Source: Alnus glutinosa
Taxonomy: Eukaryota > Streptophyta > Magnoliopsida > Fagales > Betulaceae
NCBI RefSeq assembly: GCF_958979055.1
Contig: NC_084898.1
Span: 4,439,001 to 4,503,000, forward strand
DNA: 64,000 bases
Direction: 5' to 3'
Positions within the stretch are counted from its first letter, which is position 1. Every line of letters begins with the position of its first letter. A program made the translations under genes and the position numbers. Below the pieces are notes generated by a model. The model was not told the origin of the DNA and searched no databases. It was given only the letters and a program-made list of their open reading frames with translations. Positions 41,070 through 52,685 of the stretch are shown here, piece by piece.

Positions 41070-41336
41070 TCAAAAGGTTGAAAGTTTTTTCACTTCTAAT
41101 ATTACATCAATCAATTTTTATTATTATTCAAAAAAAAAAAAAATTCACTTTTCCATACAAAATACAAAACTTCTTTTTAGTTTGTGTCATATCAATCACT
41201 TCTTATTACTATTAAAAAAAAAAAAAAAAAAAAAAAACTCACATAAAAACCTTTACCAAAAACACCTGGCACGCAAACAGAATCCCAAGATACCTTAGCC
41301 CTAGCACGACCATCATTTCATATATTGCCTTGTAGT

Positions 41337-41740
41337 TTAACGACTTTATTTTTTGCCCTCTGTAGTTCATTTCGTATTGTAAATGGTATCTCGTTTATGG
41401 TTAAAGACAGAGATGGTACTTCCATCTAAAAATTGATGGAAGTCCACGTCAACACCTCAAAGAAGTTGACACATGTCCTATGCCTAATTAAGAATAAAAA
41501 AATAATAAAAAACTTAAAATTTTAATAAAATTTAAAGCTTTTATTTTTATTTTTTAATTTTTATTATTATTTTTTTAATTAGGCATATGACTCGTGTCAA
41601 CTTTTACTAGGTATTGACGTGGACTTCCGTCAATTTTTGGACTGATAATCATCTCCGTCTTTAACTATAAACGAGATACCATTTACGATACAAAATAAAT
41701 TACATAATTTAAAAAATAAAATCATTAAACCATAGTAGGC
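41337..41740. mobile_element. MITE with long inverted repeats, present only in copy B
   Basis: The arms of about 150 bp mirror each other: gtaaatggtatctcgttta and gaagtccacgtcaa on the left, ttgacgtggacttc and taaacgagataccatttac on the right. The centre is A/T-rich. Copy A has uninterrupted sequence at the matching point (about 38130), so it inserted after the duplication. Ends are approximate; a MULE-type MITE is likely. Confidence 0.8.
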
Positions 41741-42139
41741 CGAATGTATTTAACCATAAAATAAATATGTTCTGACATCGTATAAAATAAATATTAAATT
41801 GTTTTGTGAAGCCCGAACTGAATAACGTATAATGTTCTGGTCTGGAGACGCAAGCCATGACAACATAACGGAATAGAGGCTAAGCATAATTCTTGGAAAA
41901 GACCAAAAAAAAAAAAGAAAAAAAAAAAGTGAAAGGGGCCCTCTCTTGGACTTTTTCAAAGACTTATTTTATTAGGCCCAATGTTGCTTGTGCAGCACGG
42001 AAAAATGTCATTTTATTTTACTTTCTGGGTCACCGGCCAAGGCCCAGAAAATTAAATGTAACCGGGCGTAAAATGAGCTAATGGTCAACTAGAGCTTAAG
42101 AAATTAGGGATAAATAAAAGAGAAAAATGCATAACTGCC

Positions 42140-42600
42140 CCCTCTAATTAACCTAATTTATAAATCGCTTTATGTGGTATAAAAAATAATTTAAAAGTCC
42201 CTGGTAAGCAAATAATGACAATTTCCACTGTGAAGTCAATTTCCGTCTACAATTTAACATAATTTGTTTGATTGCCACATCAAGCCCAATTAAAACACGA
42301 CACGTGTTACTCTTTAATTTTAAAAAATATAAATATATAAAAATTAAAATTTTTTTTTTTAAAAAAAAAACTATTTTTTTAGTTTTATATATTTTATATA
42401 TTTTTTTAATTTTTTTATTAAAGAGTAACACATGTCGCATTTTAATTGAGTTTGACGTGGCAACCCAATAGATTTTATTAAATTGTGGACTTAAATTGAC
42501 TCCAATGAGTAAATTGTCATTTTCACCTACCATATTAACCTTTAAATTATTTTTTATACTACTGAATGAATTATAAATTAGGCAATTTACATGGACCAAT
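42140..42600. mobile_element. MITE with long inverted repeats in copy B
   Basis: Inverted arms include cgacacgtgttactcttta on the left and aaagagtaacacatgtcg on the right, outside of which lie aatttataaatcg and ctaatttataattc. The matching place in copy A (about 38580-38890) retains the outer arms but has lost the centre. The element was therefore present before the duplication and later shrank in copy A. Confidence 0.75.
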
Positions 42601-44077
42601 TTTACATTTTTTCCTAAATAAAATCTTGATCATCAAATGGAAATGATCCTATTCCCTCTAGGAATGCTCACAAATTGACACAGTTAGAATTTAAAAGAAT
42701 TTTCTTCAATCTAATTTGAAAGAAAATTTTGTCAAATAAACGAGGTCCCGAGTTATTGGATTTTTAAAAACAAAAGCCTGTGGGCTTGCTTGTTGGGCTT
42801 GCATTTGTCATATCATGTTGCTATCTTCTGGGTATTATTATTTTTTAGACTTTAAAGTCAATCAACCTCGGCCAATGACCTAATTATAATAAATATTAAA
42901 TAATGGCGTAGTGATCAACTGGGCCTGGTGGGCCCATTTGAAATTGTCAACCTGTGTGCTTTATTGTGAAGCCCAAAGTCAATAACGTAGATGTCCTGAT
43001 CTACACGCAAGCCATGACAACATAAAGTGTAGTGGACCTAGTGGTAGAGGCCTAGAGCATTCACACGGATCAGGTTAGGGTATTTAGGAGGGATAAAATA
43101 GTAAAAAATAAAATAAAATAAATAACCATTTTACCCTCTTAAATATATTAACCGACTCCTCTCCATTTCATTTGAGATGGAGAGGATCCGTTTTTGCTAG
43201 TCAAAGGTTATTCTGGCTAGTCACCATGGGAACGTAAATTTAGGTGAAAATTTAGTTGCATCTAACTAGTAATTTTAATTCAAAAATTGGTGAGTTGTTT
43301 CAGAAAAAATAAAAAATGAAATTTGACACATAATATGGCATGCACGTAACTTTGAAATGTAGGTGCTTTAAATAGAATAGTAAAAGTAAATAGTTAAAAT
43401 AGAAAGTGAGACATAGGTGTTTTGAAAAATGAGATAACTATAAAATTGTTCGGTAAACTTTTTGAAAAGTGTTTTTAACACTGTTTGTTAATGTATTTTG
43501 GAGGCCTTTTATTTTATTATTAATTTTTTTTTAAATGTTCTAATGTGACATAAATGTTATTTATTTTTTTAGATATTTTTAGAAGTGTTTTGTGTTTAGG
43601 TTATTTGTTAATGTTTTTGTTTTGAGAAGAAAAAACAAAAGACAAAAAAGAAAAATTTGAACAAACAAAGTTGTGTTTTATTTTTAAAAAATTGTTTTGT
43701 TATTTTTTTTTTAAATTATCTTCGTATTTTGTATTTTAAAAAGTGAATAATTTTTAAATATTTTGAGAAAAGTATAAAAAAGATTTGTAATCTTTTTTAA
43801 TAAAAAAAAGGGGGTAAAATCCAACTTGAAATTGTCAAAGTGTGGGCCTTTTCGCAAGGCACAAAGTCCACTTTGCAAAGAAGGTACCTGTCCTTTAAAC
43901 ACAATCCACAATGTATAAATGCCAAACGCCCATAGCCTAATCATTTCTAATTAAAAAAAAGTAATGTCATTTATTAGACTTTTATATGATTTATATACAA
44001 TTAAGAATTGTTTAATTAATTAAATATTGTTCTATTTCAGTTTTTTCAAGAATTTTCTCAAAGAAATAATACTTAAT

Positions 44078-44190
44078 GCAACCGAGGTACCTCAATCGGA
44101 TAGGGACCACGCTTCATGAAGCAGAGGTCACTAATTCGAATCTTCCTCCTCCCTCTTGTGTGGACATGTCAAAAAAAAATAAAAAATAAG
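44078..44190 (+). mobile_element. Short tRNA-like SINE in copy B
   Basis: A pol III A-box-like stretch (tacctcaatcgg) and a B-box-like stretch (aattcgaatct) at tRNA spacing are followed by a short body and an A-rich tail (about 44170-44190). Copy A lacks the block, so it is an insertion after the duplication. It could be a degraded tRNA pseudogene instead; the poly(A) tail favours a SINE. Confidence 0.6.
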
Positions 44191-44290
44191 CATAGCATGT
44201 ATATTTTAGATTAATTACTTAGAAACATGCGGGTAATGGTTTTTTTTTTTTTTTTTTTTTTCCTTCGATATAAGTTAGATCACATTAGTG

Positions 44291-45400
44291 CTAATTCTTT
44301 ACTGGCTTTCACTTGGTTGTCGTTTCAATTGCTTGCTAATGTGTCTTGTCTCCTTGGTTTTATATTAGTTATCTCTTTATGCGATTTTTAAAAGAGGATC
44401 GAGCCATTTTTTGACCTATTTGTTTATACTTTCTGTATTATTATTTTCGTTTTGAGTATAGTGACGGAGAAGTCACCAATTTTTCAATATTTTGAACCCA
44501 TATAACCTTTTCCCTATTTTTTTTTTTTTAAAAAAAAAAAAAAACAAAAAACTGTAGTTTCTATTGGGGACAGGAAAGAGAAGACATTGGGTTAGTAACA
44601 ACATGTACTTGGACTGGTTAATGGGTTTAGTACATGCTCTAAAAAGTTTTGCTCACTCTTTAGAGGATGTACTTGGACTACTTAATGGGTTAATTAGCAG
44701 CAACATAAAGTTTTGCTCACTTTTAGGAGGATGTACTTGGACTACTTAATGGGTTAATTAGCAGCAACAATTAGTCAACGCTTTTATACCAAACCAAATG
44801 TGTTCAGCCTAATAATGCCAAACATGGTCTTATTATAACTTATACGAGGGTGAGTGTTAAATTGTAAATTACGTAGGAGCCGCCATATAATTGGGATATT
44901 GTTCTCAAATAAACTTGGCAATGTCAGCTTGATCCACATCCGGATTTTGATCGGTTCAAATTAATTAATTGCCCGTATTGGATGTAATATGGATGGTTAA
45001 TGTGAGAGAATAAGTGCGCTTTGCATTTGCTTGGATAGTATTCGAGTACTTTGGGGTGCAGGACTTAGGGCTGTCAATTTTTTATACGACATTAGAGAGT
45101 TAGGGTTTAACATAAACGGATTTGAGTTATAAACGAGTCGACCTATATATAGGTTGACCCACTTTGACCCATTTATTAAATTATGTATATATTTTATATA
45201 TGTAATAAATATATGTTGAAATTGGTCGAATAGGTTAAGCATGTCGTTTTTTTTGTCTAAACAGGTTAAACAGATCAACCCTTTGTGATACCTTTATTAA
45301 ACAGGTCAAGCGGATCGTTTTAGAGTTGACGAATTTGAACCGTTGAACTAAATAGATTATGTTCAGATCTACCGGTAGCGGAGTTGTTATGTTTGCTTTA
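44291..45400. other. Gene-free interval with a small tandem repeat
   Basis: No gene was recognised. It contains the 64-bp tandem repeat listed separately and, at about 45070-45330, a diverged copy of the dispersed repeat seen at 3905-4250. Confidence 0.45.
44603..44768 (+). repeat. 64-bp tandem repeat, about 2.6 copies
   Basis: Units begin atgtacttggact at 44603, 44667 and 44731. The second and third are nearly identical (acttaatgggttaattagcagcaaca), while the first is more diverged. Confidence 0.9.
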
Positions 45401-45673
45401 CTAATTAATGCTTTTCATAAATTTCAATCGAAGGTTACTGATGTTAATTAAGGATCAGCATGGGCTCTAATACAAGAAGTTGAGGCTAAAAACTTCATAT
45501 TCAATGACATGAAATTGTTTTTGTCCTAATATTCTAAGAGTTGCTATGCCGTAGATACCAAATTTGTTGATGTTAAGGTCTTAGTAATGCTATATAAGTC
45601 GATGATCTAATTAGTAATTATAACATACTGATCTAGAATATAATACACCATTTAAGATTTTTTTTTTTTTTTT

Positions 45674-46137
45674 TTAGAACTTCAATTACCATATTTGATC
45701 TTTTATCACTTTTGTAATCATACCCTTAAATTTTAAAAAGTGTCAATTTAATGTATTCATCTTTTAATTTTTCTTTCAATTTCAACATTTCATTTGAAGT
45801 TTCTGTTAAATCCTAACGGAGGGGTGCCAAAATTCTTAAAATAACATTCATTTTTCAAAGGAAAAAAAAAAAAGAAAAAATTACAAAGATTTAGGCATTG
45901 GTCAAGTTTTAACGATTTTATTTTTTTAAAAAAATAATCATAGCTGAATCTTTGAATATATATATATATATAAACATTGGTGTTTTGAGAATTTTGACAA
46001 GGTTTAACCGAAAATCCTAACGAATGGTTGAAATTGAAAACAATTTAAAGAATGATACACTAAATAGACACTTTTTAAAATTTAAAAGTATGATTGCAAA
46101 AGTGATAAAATATCAAGAGTGATAAGTAAAGTTTTCA
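45674..46137. mobile_element. MULE-like MITE (family shared with 63001-63458)
   Basis: Ends read acttcaattacc...gataagtaaagtttt, with inverted subterminal motifs cttttgtaatcataccctta and aagtatgattgcaaaag, and a central TA microsatellite. The element at 63001-63458 has the same architecture and motifs (caaaatt.t, cctaacggag.ggtg). No transposase is present; target duplications were not resolved. Confidence 0.72.
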
Positions 46138-47055
46138 TTTTTTTTTCTTTATTATTTTTTTTTTTGGTGATATTATGCCACCATTTTTTTTGTGCTTTAG
46201 AATCTTTTGACTTTAAGACCCTAGTTTTCGATGATTTTTTAGACCCGAGTTTAGAGTGATATTAAATCAAAGACCTTTGTCAAGCTTTTTATCAAATTAT
46301 TGACAGAAAGATGCTCACGTGCATGAACCCTACTCCAGTTACTGCCCCAAATATTGTTTATTTTCTATATTAAATCAATTTATTGTTGCATTCATAGTTG
46401 TAACAAATGATTTTTCTCAATCGCACAAGACATCAAAATTTATGTAATCCAACTCAACAAACCCACATTATCAACAAGAGGGCTAGGTGTTCCTCCACAT
46501 ACTTTGAAAAGGACACATATGTATCTAATTGTCCCAAAATTGCACATAGTAACATGCACTAAAGACTATAATCATGAGCTGCATGTACAGCCTGTGCTGG
46601 ACCAATTACTCTAAGGTTACGTGCCGACACATACTCATCATTTACGAGACACAAGTATATATGATATATCTCTTGAAAGGAGCCACTCCATAAGTTGACT
46701 CTATCGACAAGAAAATACTACTTGACAACTATTTAAGATAAGACTTATTTATACATATAATTGTAATTTAATTATCTTCTGATTGTTGCCGGCGGCAGCT
46801 TTTTGGCCGGGATAGAACCAGAATTTTTTTTATCGAGATCAAAACATGAACGGGGGTCATACCTAATTGTGCTCGGAACCAAACCTAATATTTTAAAAAA
46901 CCGTCCAACATTGAGATCGAATACAAGAAGTTGATGCTAAAAACTTTGTTTTCACTTTTCAATGGCTTGTTATTGTCCTTCCAATGTGAGAGTGCATGTC
47001 TTTGCTGGAGACACTGTAATGCTATACAAGTGGATGATCTAAAGATACTATTCTA

Positions 47056-47219
47056 TGGGACAAAAATTAGCTACAAACTAATCTAATTAAATAACATGTA
47101 TTTTTAAAACATATGAGAAACACATGCTATATATAAAAAAAAAAAAATGTGTGTCGATCTCACATGTTAAGAGACAGGTATCACTTTATTAAACTGATTT
47201 GTAGCTAATTTCTGTTCAA
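47056..47219. mobile_element. Small MITE, about 165 bp
   Basis: The left end gacaaaaattagctacaaact is mirrored by gatttgtagctaatttctgtt on the right. The interior has no coding potential. Confidence 0.65.
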
Positions 47220-48170
47220 AAAATAATAGATTTTGGGTCCAAAAACATATGCTCAACGGCCACGGTGTCGACATGGCATGCATATGCCATGTGGATAGGG
47301 ACAAAGTCAGAAATTTGATATAGAGCTAGGGATCAAAATGTAACAACTCCAAAACATAATGCATTTACTATGTATGTACACAATACGTACAAGGCATCAC
47401 AATATTCACATGACGTTGTTATATATAACTTACAATGCTATTTATCACAATTTACAACGAAGGGTTTTTGGAGCCTTGTAAATTAAACCATCGACATCAT
47501 GTTCATTGTTAAGGTGTTAGTAGACTCTTTTGTTAAGAAACTGTCCAACATTGGGCTCTAATACAACAAGTTCAGAAATGACATTTGTTTTTGTCTTTCT
47601 AACGTGAGAGTATAGCCTGCCACTACAAAAAAAAAAAACACGGCATTTTGCGTCGGGCACGGGAAAAATAGGAAATTACAACAGAATGAGAGATGAGAAT
47701 GCTTTCAAAAATTCTATAAGAAGCGGCCCATTTTGCAAGTCGGTGTGCTCTAAAATTAGCACCACGAGAAATCTTCAAAGCGGTTCAAGTGTTGAAACAT
47801 TGGAGTTGCAAGTGAATGTCTTTGTTGATTGGAGCAAAAATCCAATTTGAAAAAAAGGGTAGCCCTGTTGATAATCCAATGGAGTTGGATTATCTATACA
47901 GCACATGACGTAGTTATGTTAACTTTAATACTATTTGTCACAATTTTCAACCGAAGGTTACTGATGTTAATTAAGGTCGTACTTGGCTCTACTATTTTAT
48001 TAAGAAAGTGTCAGAATGGGCTCTATTACAAGAAGTTGAGGCTAAAAACTTCATATTCAATGACATCAATTGTTTTTGTCCTAATACTCTGAGGTAGAAA
48101 CCAAATGGTTGGACCAATAGCAATGATATATAAGTCAATGATCTAAACATACTACTATAGAATGTATCAT

Positions 48171-49256
48171 ATTGAGAAGAACTATTTCATTATTCAAAAA
48201 TGAAAAAAGGAAGCATCATTATCAGAAAACTGAGTAATGTTATAAATAGGATGCGTCTCTTTTTTATCCTCTCAAAAGTATTATGACTTTTAAAATTATA
48301 GTTGAAATTAGAATTAATTATTATTAAAATCACCATTTGGCTGGAATGTGAGTGATTTGACCACCCCAAAGGGCCAAATATTAATGGGGTGGCCGAAACT
48401 ATCCTATTTTGGCAAGATGGATATTGTCCTCTGAAAGTTGGGTTACGTTTATGGATAATTGAATATCAATTATTAAATTAGTTGTCATGAATCTAGTTGT
48501 GAATGTGTATAATTGATATAAATATTACTTATAAGATATGAAATTGTATTAATCAGTTTATACCTTGTATTTGTATCAATTTAACCTACTTATATAAACA
48601 AGTCAGAACGAGTTCAAATGGGTTGTATTTGGATCAATTCAATACGATTTGTTTATTAAACGTGTTATACAAGTCTGGTTCAAATTAATCCATATATTAT
48701 ATATTATATATTTATGACTCGACACGAACCAAACTCATAAACCTCCTTAATTGCCACCCCTTCACACACTACTTGGCTCAGTATCACGATTCACAAACAT
48801 GTAATTTTACTTAAGGGGGGTGACCCACGGTTAGAAATTCTTTGAGGCTTTTTTTTAAAAAAATAAAAAAAGAAACAAAATTGAGAGCATAAATTGTATT
48901 TTTACATGTTTGATAGGGGTATAATAAACAATGGAATTTCAATCAGGTGTGGGCACGTGACATTTTTTTTTTATCCAAATTAATAATATATATATATATA
49001 TGGTAACAGAAGCTAGGGGAGGGAACTAAAAATGTTTGAGTAATTTGAAAAGGTCAACTATCAATTTTTAAAACTTTTAGCGGGGCGATTTCAAATTGCG
49101 GGTAAGGAATCACATTCCTATTTTTCCACCTTTTTTTTTTTTTTTTTTTTTTTTAATTTTAATTTTTTTTAAAAAATTATTTTTCCACACTCATTGATGG
49201 CTTTTTAAAGTTACAATTAAATTAAAATTAAATAAAAACAATGACAAATTTGATAA
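48171..49256. other. Gene-free AT-rich interval
   Basis: No gene was recognised. At about 48345-48420 there is a ggggtggcc motif block like MULE-MITE centres, and at about 48560-48760 a copy of the dispersed repeat seen at 3905-4250. A long T run lies at about 49132-49154. Confidence 0.4.
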
Positions 49257-49378
49257 TAATTTTAAGAGTAAATGTTTCTTGCACAACTTTGTAGGAAAAC
49301 AAATTCAATAGTTGATTGTAAAAAAGAAAAAAGAAAGAAGTAGTTAGAGTTGTGCAAGAAACATTACTCTAATTTTAA
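49257..49378. mobile_element. Short MITE with perfect 9-bp target duplication
   Basis: The 104-bp element (49266-49369) has arms GAGTAAATGTTTCTTGCACAA...TTGTGCAAGAAACATTACTC and is flanked by TAATTTTAA on both sides (49257-49265 and 49370-49378). Its ends resemble those of the MITE at 62504-62685. Confidence 0.9.
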
Positions 49379-49432
49379 AAGCTACTTAATAATGCAAAAA
49401 AATTGGTATAGAAAAGTGAGAGTATGTATAAC

Positions 49433-49883
49433 TAGGGGTGTATATACAAGTGGATATTAACCGCTCGACCGCAATCGCTATCACTATTTGCGCATGCGGA
49501 TGCGGTTACTAAAAAATCACCATCCTCAAATGCGGATGCATATAACAGTTTTAGACCCTTTATATAAAATATATAAATATGAAAAATGATACAAACATAT
49601 TATATTTTATACCAAAATGATGTCGTTTTGAATTAGGTATAGATTATGTTGACATTATTTTTAAAATCATTTTAAATAGTCTCTTAATAAAGACCCACAT
49701 AAATGCCCAAAAGACTCATGACCTAATATGCTGATAACAGATAATAATCATATTTACTAACTGCACAGATGTGGTTAGCAAAATCATGATGCGGATGCAA
49801 ATACCTAAAAGTAATATCCACATTTTACGGATGTGATTACGAATATTATAAATAACCGTATCTTCATCGACATGTACACCCTA
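49433..49883. mobile_element. hAT-like MITE, relative of the 14392-15255 element
   Basis: The ends TAGGGGTGTA...TACACCCTA are inverted, and the subterminal regions carry gcggat and ataaccg motifs like those of the 14.4-kb element. An 8-bp target duplication is not clear. Part of its 3' end is duplicated at about 50086-50121. Confidence 0.68.
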
Positions 49884-51960
49884 TAAGGTTGGTTATTTAT
49901 TTATTTATTTATTTTTGAACATAGTTGAAACTCTTCATTGAAAAAGATACTCATCCCAGAAAAATGATATAGGGACAATAACGTTCCCTAAGTACTACAT
50001 GCATAATAAAATTAGGTATATCCTCAAGCTAAACCGAGTCTATCACCTTGCTAGATGCCTCAATTGCTAAGCAATGTGCTACATATAAATAACCGCATCT
50101 GCATCTACATGTATACCCTATAAAGTTGCTTATTTATTTAATTTTTTTTTTTTTTTTTGGGAAAACTTCAACTTTCTCCCATGAAGTTGTCACCAATTTG
50201 CAATTCTAACACCAATGTTTCAATTTTGTTAATTGCACCCCATTAAGTTTAAGAAATTTTCAATTTAGGGAATCCGTCCAAATCAACCGTCTAACTTAAC
50301 GAAATTCTCCTCACGTGTCGTGCAGGTGCGTTTTTTGTCCCCAAAAAGACGAAAAATGCCCTTGTCTACATTGAAACACCGACCATCAACCATCGACCAT
50401 AAAAAAAAGACGCAAATGCCCTCGTCTTCTACCTTTCTTCACACCGAGCGTATTGCCATAACCCCGTCTCCCAGCCATGATGAACCGCACCACCTTGATC
50501 TGGCTTCACTTCGCTCTTCGTCTCCACCAACTTTTTTTCGATCAACCGGGCATCGATAGCCGGGCCAGTGTTCGAAGCTGCCTTCTGCACCAACCTCGGT
50601 GAAATGAGGGCATTTCTGGACACTCGAAGGCAACATTAGCGGTAAGTTGGAGGACTTCTTATCTTGCAGGAATAGTTTTTTATCTCAGTGGGTTTTCATT
50701 CACCTCCCCTGTTTTCTTCCACCTCTGCATGGCCAAGAACAAGGCTTGCAGCCACTCGGGCTTTGGCGCTGGTTGTGGCTGAGGTGGATGTGGGGAGGCT
50801 GGAGCCGAGAGTGGAATTGATAGTTATGTGTAACCATTATGCAGGTGGTGCATGGTCTGCAGCAGTTTACAATGATCGATCATGAACCATTCACTGCTGG
50901 GTTGCTCTCAAAGTTGGCCCATACTGCTCGGCTTGTTTGTCCTGCAGTTTCTCCAGACTTGTGTGTATTGACCTTTTCTTTCTTTTTCTTTTCTCTTTTT
51001 ATGGGTTTGCAAAACTTTTTTTTTTTTTTTTTTTATCAAGTCATTGTCAAATAGTCATTCCATTTTCAAATTGTGAAGAGCGTAAAAAAAATGTATAACT
51101 ATAAGTAGGGGTCAAAGTTTTCATGATGGTCTAGCCTTTTGCCACACAGGGGACTACTTTCTACCTCACCCTTTGTTTCTATTTCTTCATAAAAATCACC
51201 ACGTACATTACCAGAGAGAGTAAAAAAAAGGTCATCAGCACATTGAAGATCTAGTATGTAGTCCAAAGGAAAATGAGCCACTCCTTGCAAAATTTGATCT
51301 CTGAAACTGCATTCTAATAACAAGCAGAGCCTTCTTCATAAATAGCCCCTGTTTTAAGGAAGGATACACACGAAAGAAGCTCAAAGTATCATTCATTTTC
51401 ACGAATCTTCAACCTCTCTCCATATGGTATCTTCTTTGCCTCAAAAAGCACATGGTGACCCGTTGCTAAAACATTATTTTCTTTGTCTTCCATGAAGAAG
51501 ACGACGACGTCAATTTTTTTTTTTTTTTTTTTTTTTTGGTGTTTTAAAGAAATGGTGCCGTTTTAAATGAGGGCATTTTTTGTAAGTTCTGAACCAAAAA
51601 AGTCACATGCCTCGCACGTGGTCTCAATTCCATCACTTCAGACGGTAAAAATTGACGGATTCTCTAAATTGAAAATTTCTGAAATTTAATGGGGTGCAAT
51701 TAACAAAATTGAAACATTGGTGTTAGAATTGCAAATCGATGACAACTTCGTATGGGTAAATTGAAGTTTTCCCTTCTTTTTTTTTAACATAGTTGAAACT
51801 CTTCATTGAAAAATTATACTGATCCCAGAAAAAAGATTTAGCTAGGGACAAGAACATTCGCTAAGTACTACATGCATACTAAAATTAGGTATATTCTCAA
51901 GCCAAACCGAGTCTATCACCTTGCTAGATGCCTCCTTTGCTAAGCAATGAAGTACATTAT
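49849..51960. repeat. Tandem duplication of a hAT-LINE junction, split by a MULE
   Basis: Unit 1 (about 49849-50085) joins a hAT-like 3' end to a minus-strand LINE 3' end (aacatagttgaaactcttcattgaa, gagtctatcaccttgctaga). Unit 2 has the same hAT end at about 50086-50158 and resumes the LINE end at 51787, the two being separated by the MULE at 50159-51773. The duplication is therefore older than the MULE. Confidence 0.8.
50159..51773. mobile_element. MULE-type element with long TIRs; possible Pack-MULE
   Basis: The 1615-bp element begins GGGAAAACTTCAA and ends TTGAAGTTTTCCC. The inverted repeats extend about 165 bp with few differences; for example caatgtttcaattttgttaa appears mirrored on the right. 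Flanks are T-rich (ttttttttt and ttctttttt), consistent with a 9-bp target duplication but not provable in a T run. The interior (about 50450-50950) is much more GC-rich than the window and contains short open frames, but no recognisable MURA transposase. Such a layout is typical of Pack-MULEs carrying host gene fragments. I do not recognise the captured sequence. Confidence 0.8.
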
Positions 51961-52134
51961 TGGCCTCTCTACGATCTACCCACATGAACCATAGAAGCAT
52001 ACCTGAATCCTTGCAATATTAATTCTACTATATATAATCCATTCAATAAATTGGCCAGCAGCTGACAGATTTGGTGCTGCAGAATTTGCTTCGGTTACTA
52101 CTTGCTTAGCATCATCTCCTTGTTGCTTATAATT
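51787..52134 (-). mobile_element. LINE 3' fragment, minus strand
   Basis: Read on the minus strand, the segment encodes a decayed end resembling a plant LINE RNase H region (WVDRREANNV..CLAKEA) followed by a 3' end preceding T-rich DNA. A shorter copy lies at 49914-50085. It is a truncated, inactive fragment. Confidence 0.6.
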
Positions 52135-52446
52135 GAGTATGTTTGGCAAATGCTTGTACAGAAGTAAGTAATGGGTTGTTAATTTTAAAATTAATAAAAA
52201 GTGATGATATAATATAAAGTAAAAAAAATTTGTATAGAAAAGTGAAAAAGTTTTGCATTTTAGTTTATTTTTTTTATTTGAATAGTAATAAAAAATTATT
52301 GATGTGATATAAAAAGTAAAAAAAACGAGAATATTTTAACGTAGATTGTTACTAAAAAATGTAAAAAATAAAAAAATAAAAAAAAATGATGAAAATAGTG
52401 GCAGAGCACTATCGTTTTCTGGCATGTTCTTTGCCAAACATACCCC
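52135..52446. mobile_element. Harbinger/Tourist-like MITE
   Basis: The ends GAGTATGTTTGGCAAA...TTTGCCAAACATACCCC are inverted, with a likely 3-bp duplication ATT. The interior shares ttatttgaatagtaataaaaaattatt with the MITE at 52686-53027, so both belong to one family. Confidence 0.75.
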
Positions 52447-52685
52447 ATTGAGCGTACGTATAGGAATAAATATTCTGGTGCGGGTCATGTCTGCATGGAC
52501 CCTAAGCATCTAATACTATAATCATGGCGTTAAATTAAAGTCATTGTATTGCGCCACGATCCACTCAGCCTTTTGTTTTTAAAACAATTGTTTTTGGTCA
52601 AACACAACCAACCTTCCTTCACCATTGATTATCATCCTCGAAATCCTTAAAAAAATTGTGTCAGCAATCTACACGCATCTCCTAC

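Larger units (their letters stand above)
41070..44290. repeat. Copy B of the tandem segmental duplication
   Basis: Copy B repeats the landmarks of copy A at about 41280, 41830, 41935, 42920, 43930 and 44205. It is longer because it carries a MITE at 41337-41740, a fuller version of the MITE at about 42140-42600, and a tRNA-like SINE at about 44078-44190. Confidence 0.85.
45420..48170 (+). repeat. Four copies of an unidentified local repeat
   Basis: Related blocks lie at about 45420-45615, 46885-47055, 47505-47600 and 47935-48170. Shared pieces are gaaggttactgatgttaatt, ggctcta.tacaagaagtt, gaggctaaaaacttcatat, ttgtttttgtccta and atgctata.aagt.gatgatct. No frame is conserved between copies. 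The MITE at 45674-46137 separates the first from the second. The parent element or gene is not recognised. Confidence 0.7.

Noticed and set aside
44090..44165. Intact tRNA gene
   Set aside because: The A- and B-box-like motifs are imperfect, the block ends in an A-rich tail, and it is absent from the duplicate copy, which fits a SINE better.
50320..51323. Protein-coding gene inside the MULE
   Set aside because: The open frames are short, on both strands, lack recognised domains and splice structure; they may be captured fragments but not a supported gene.
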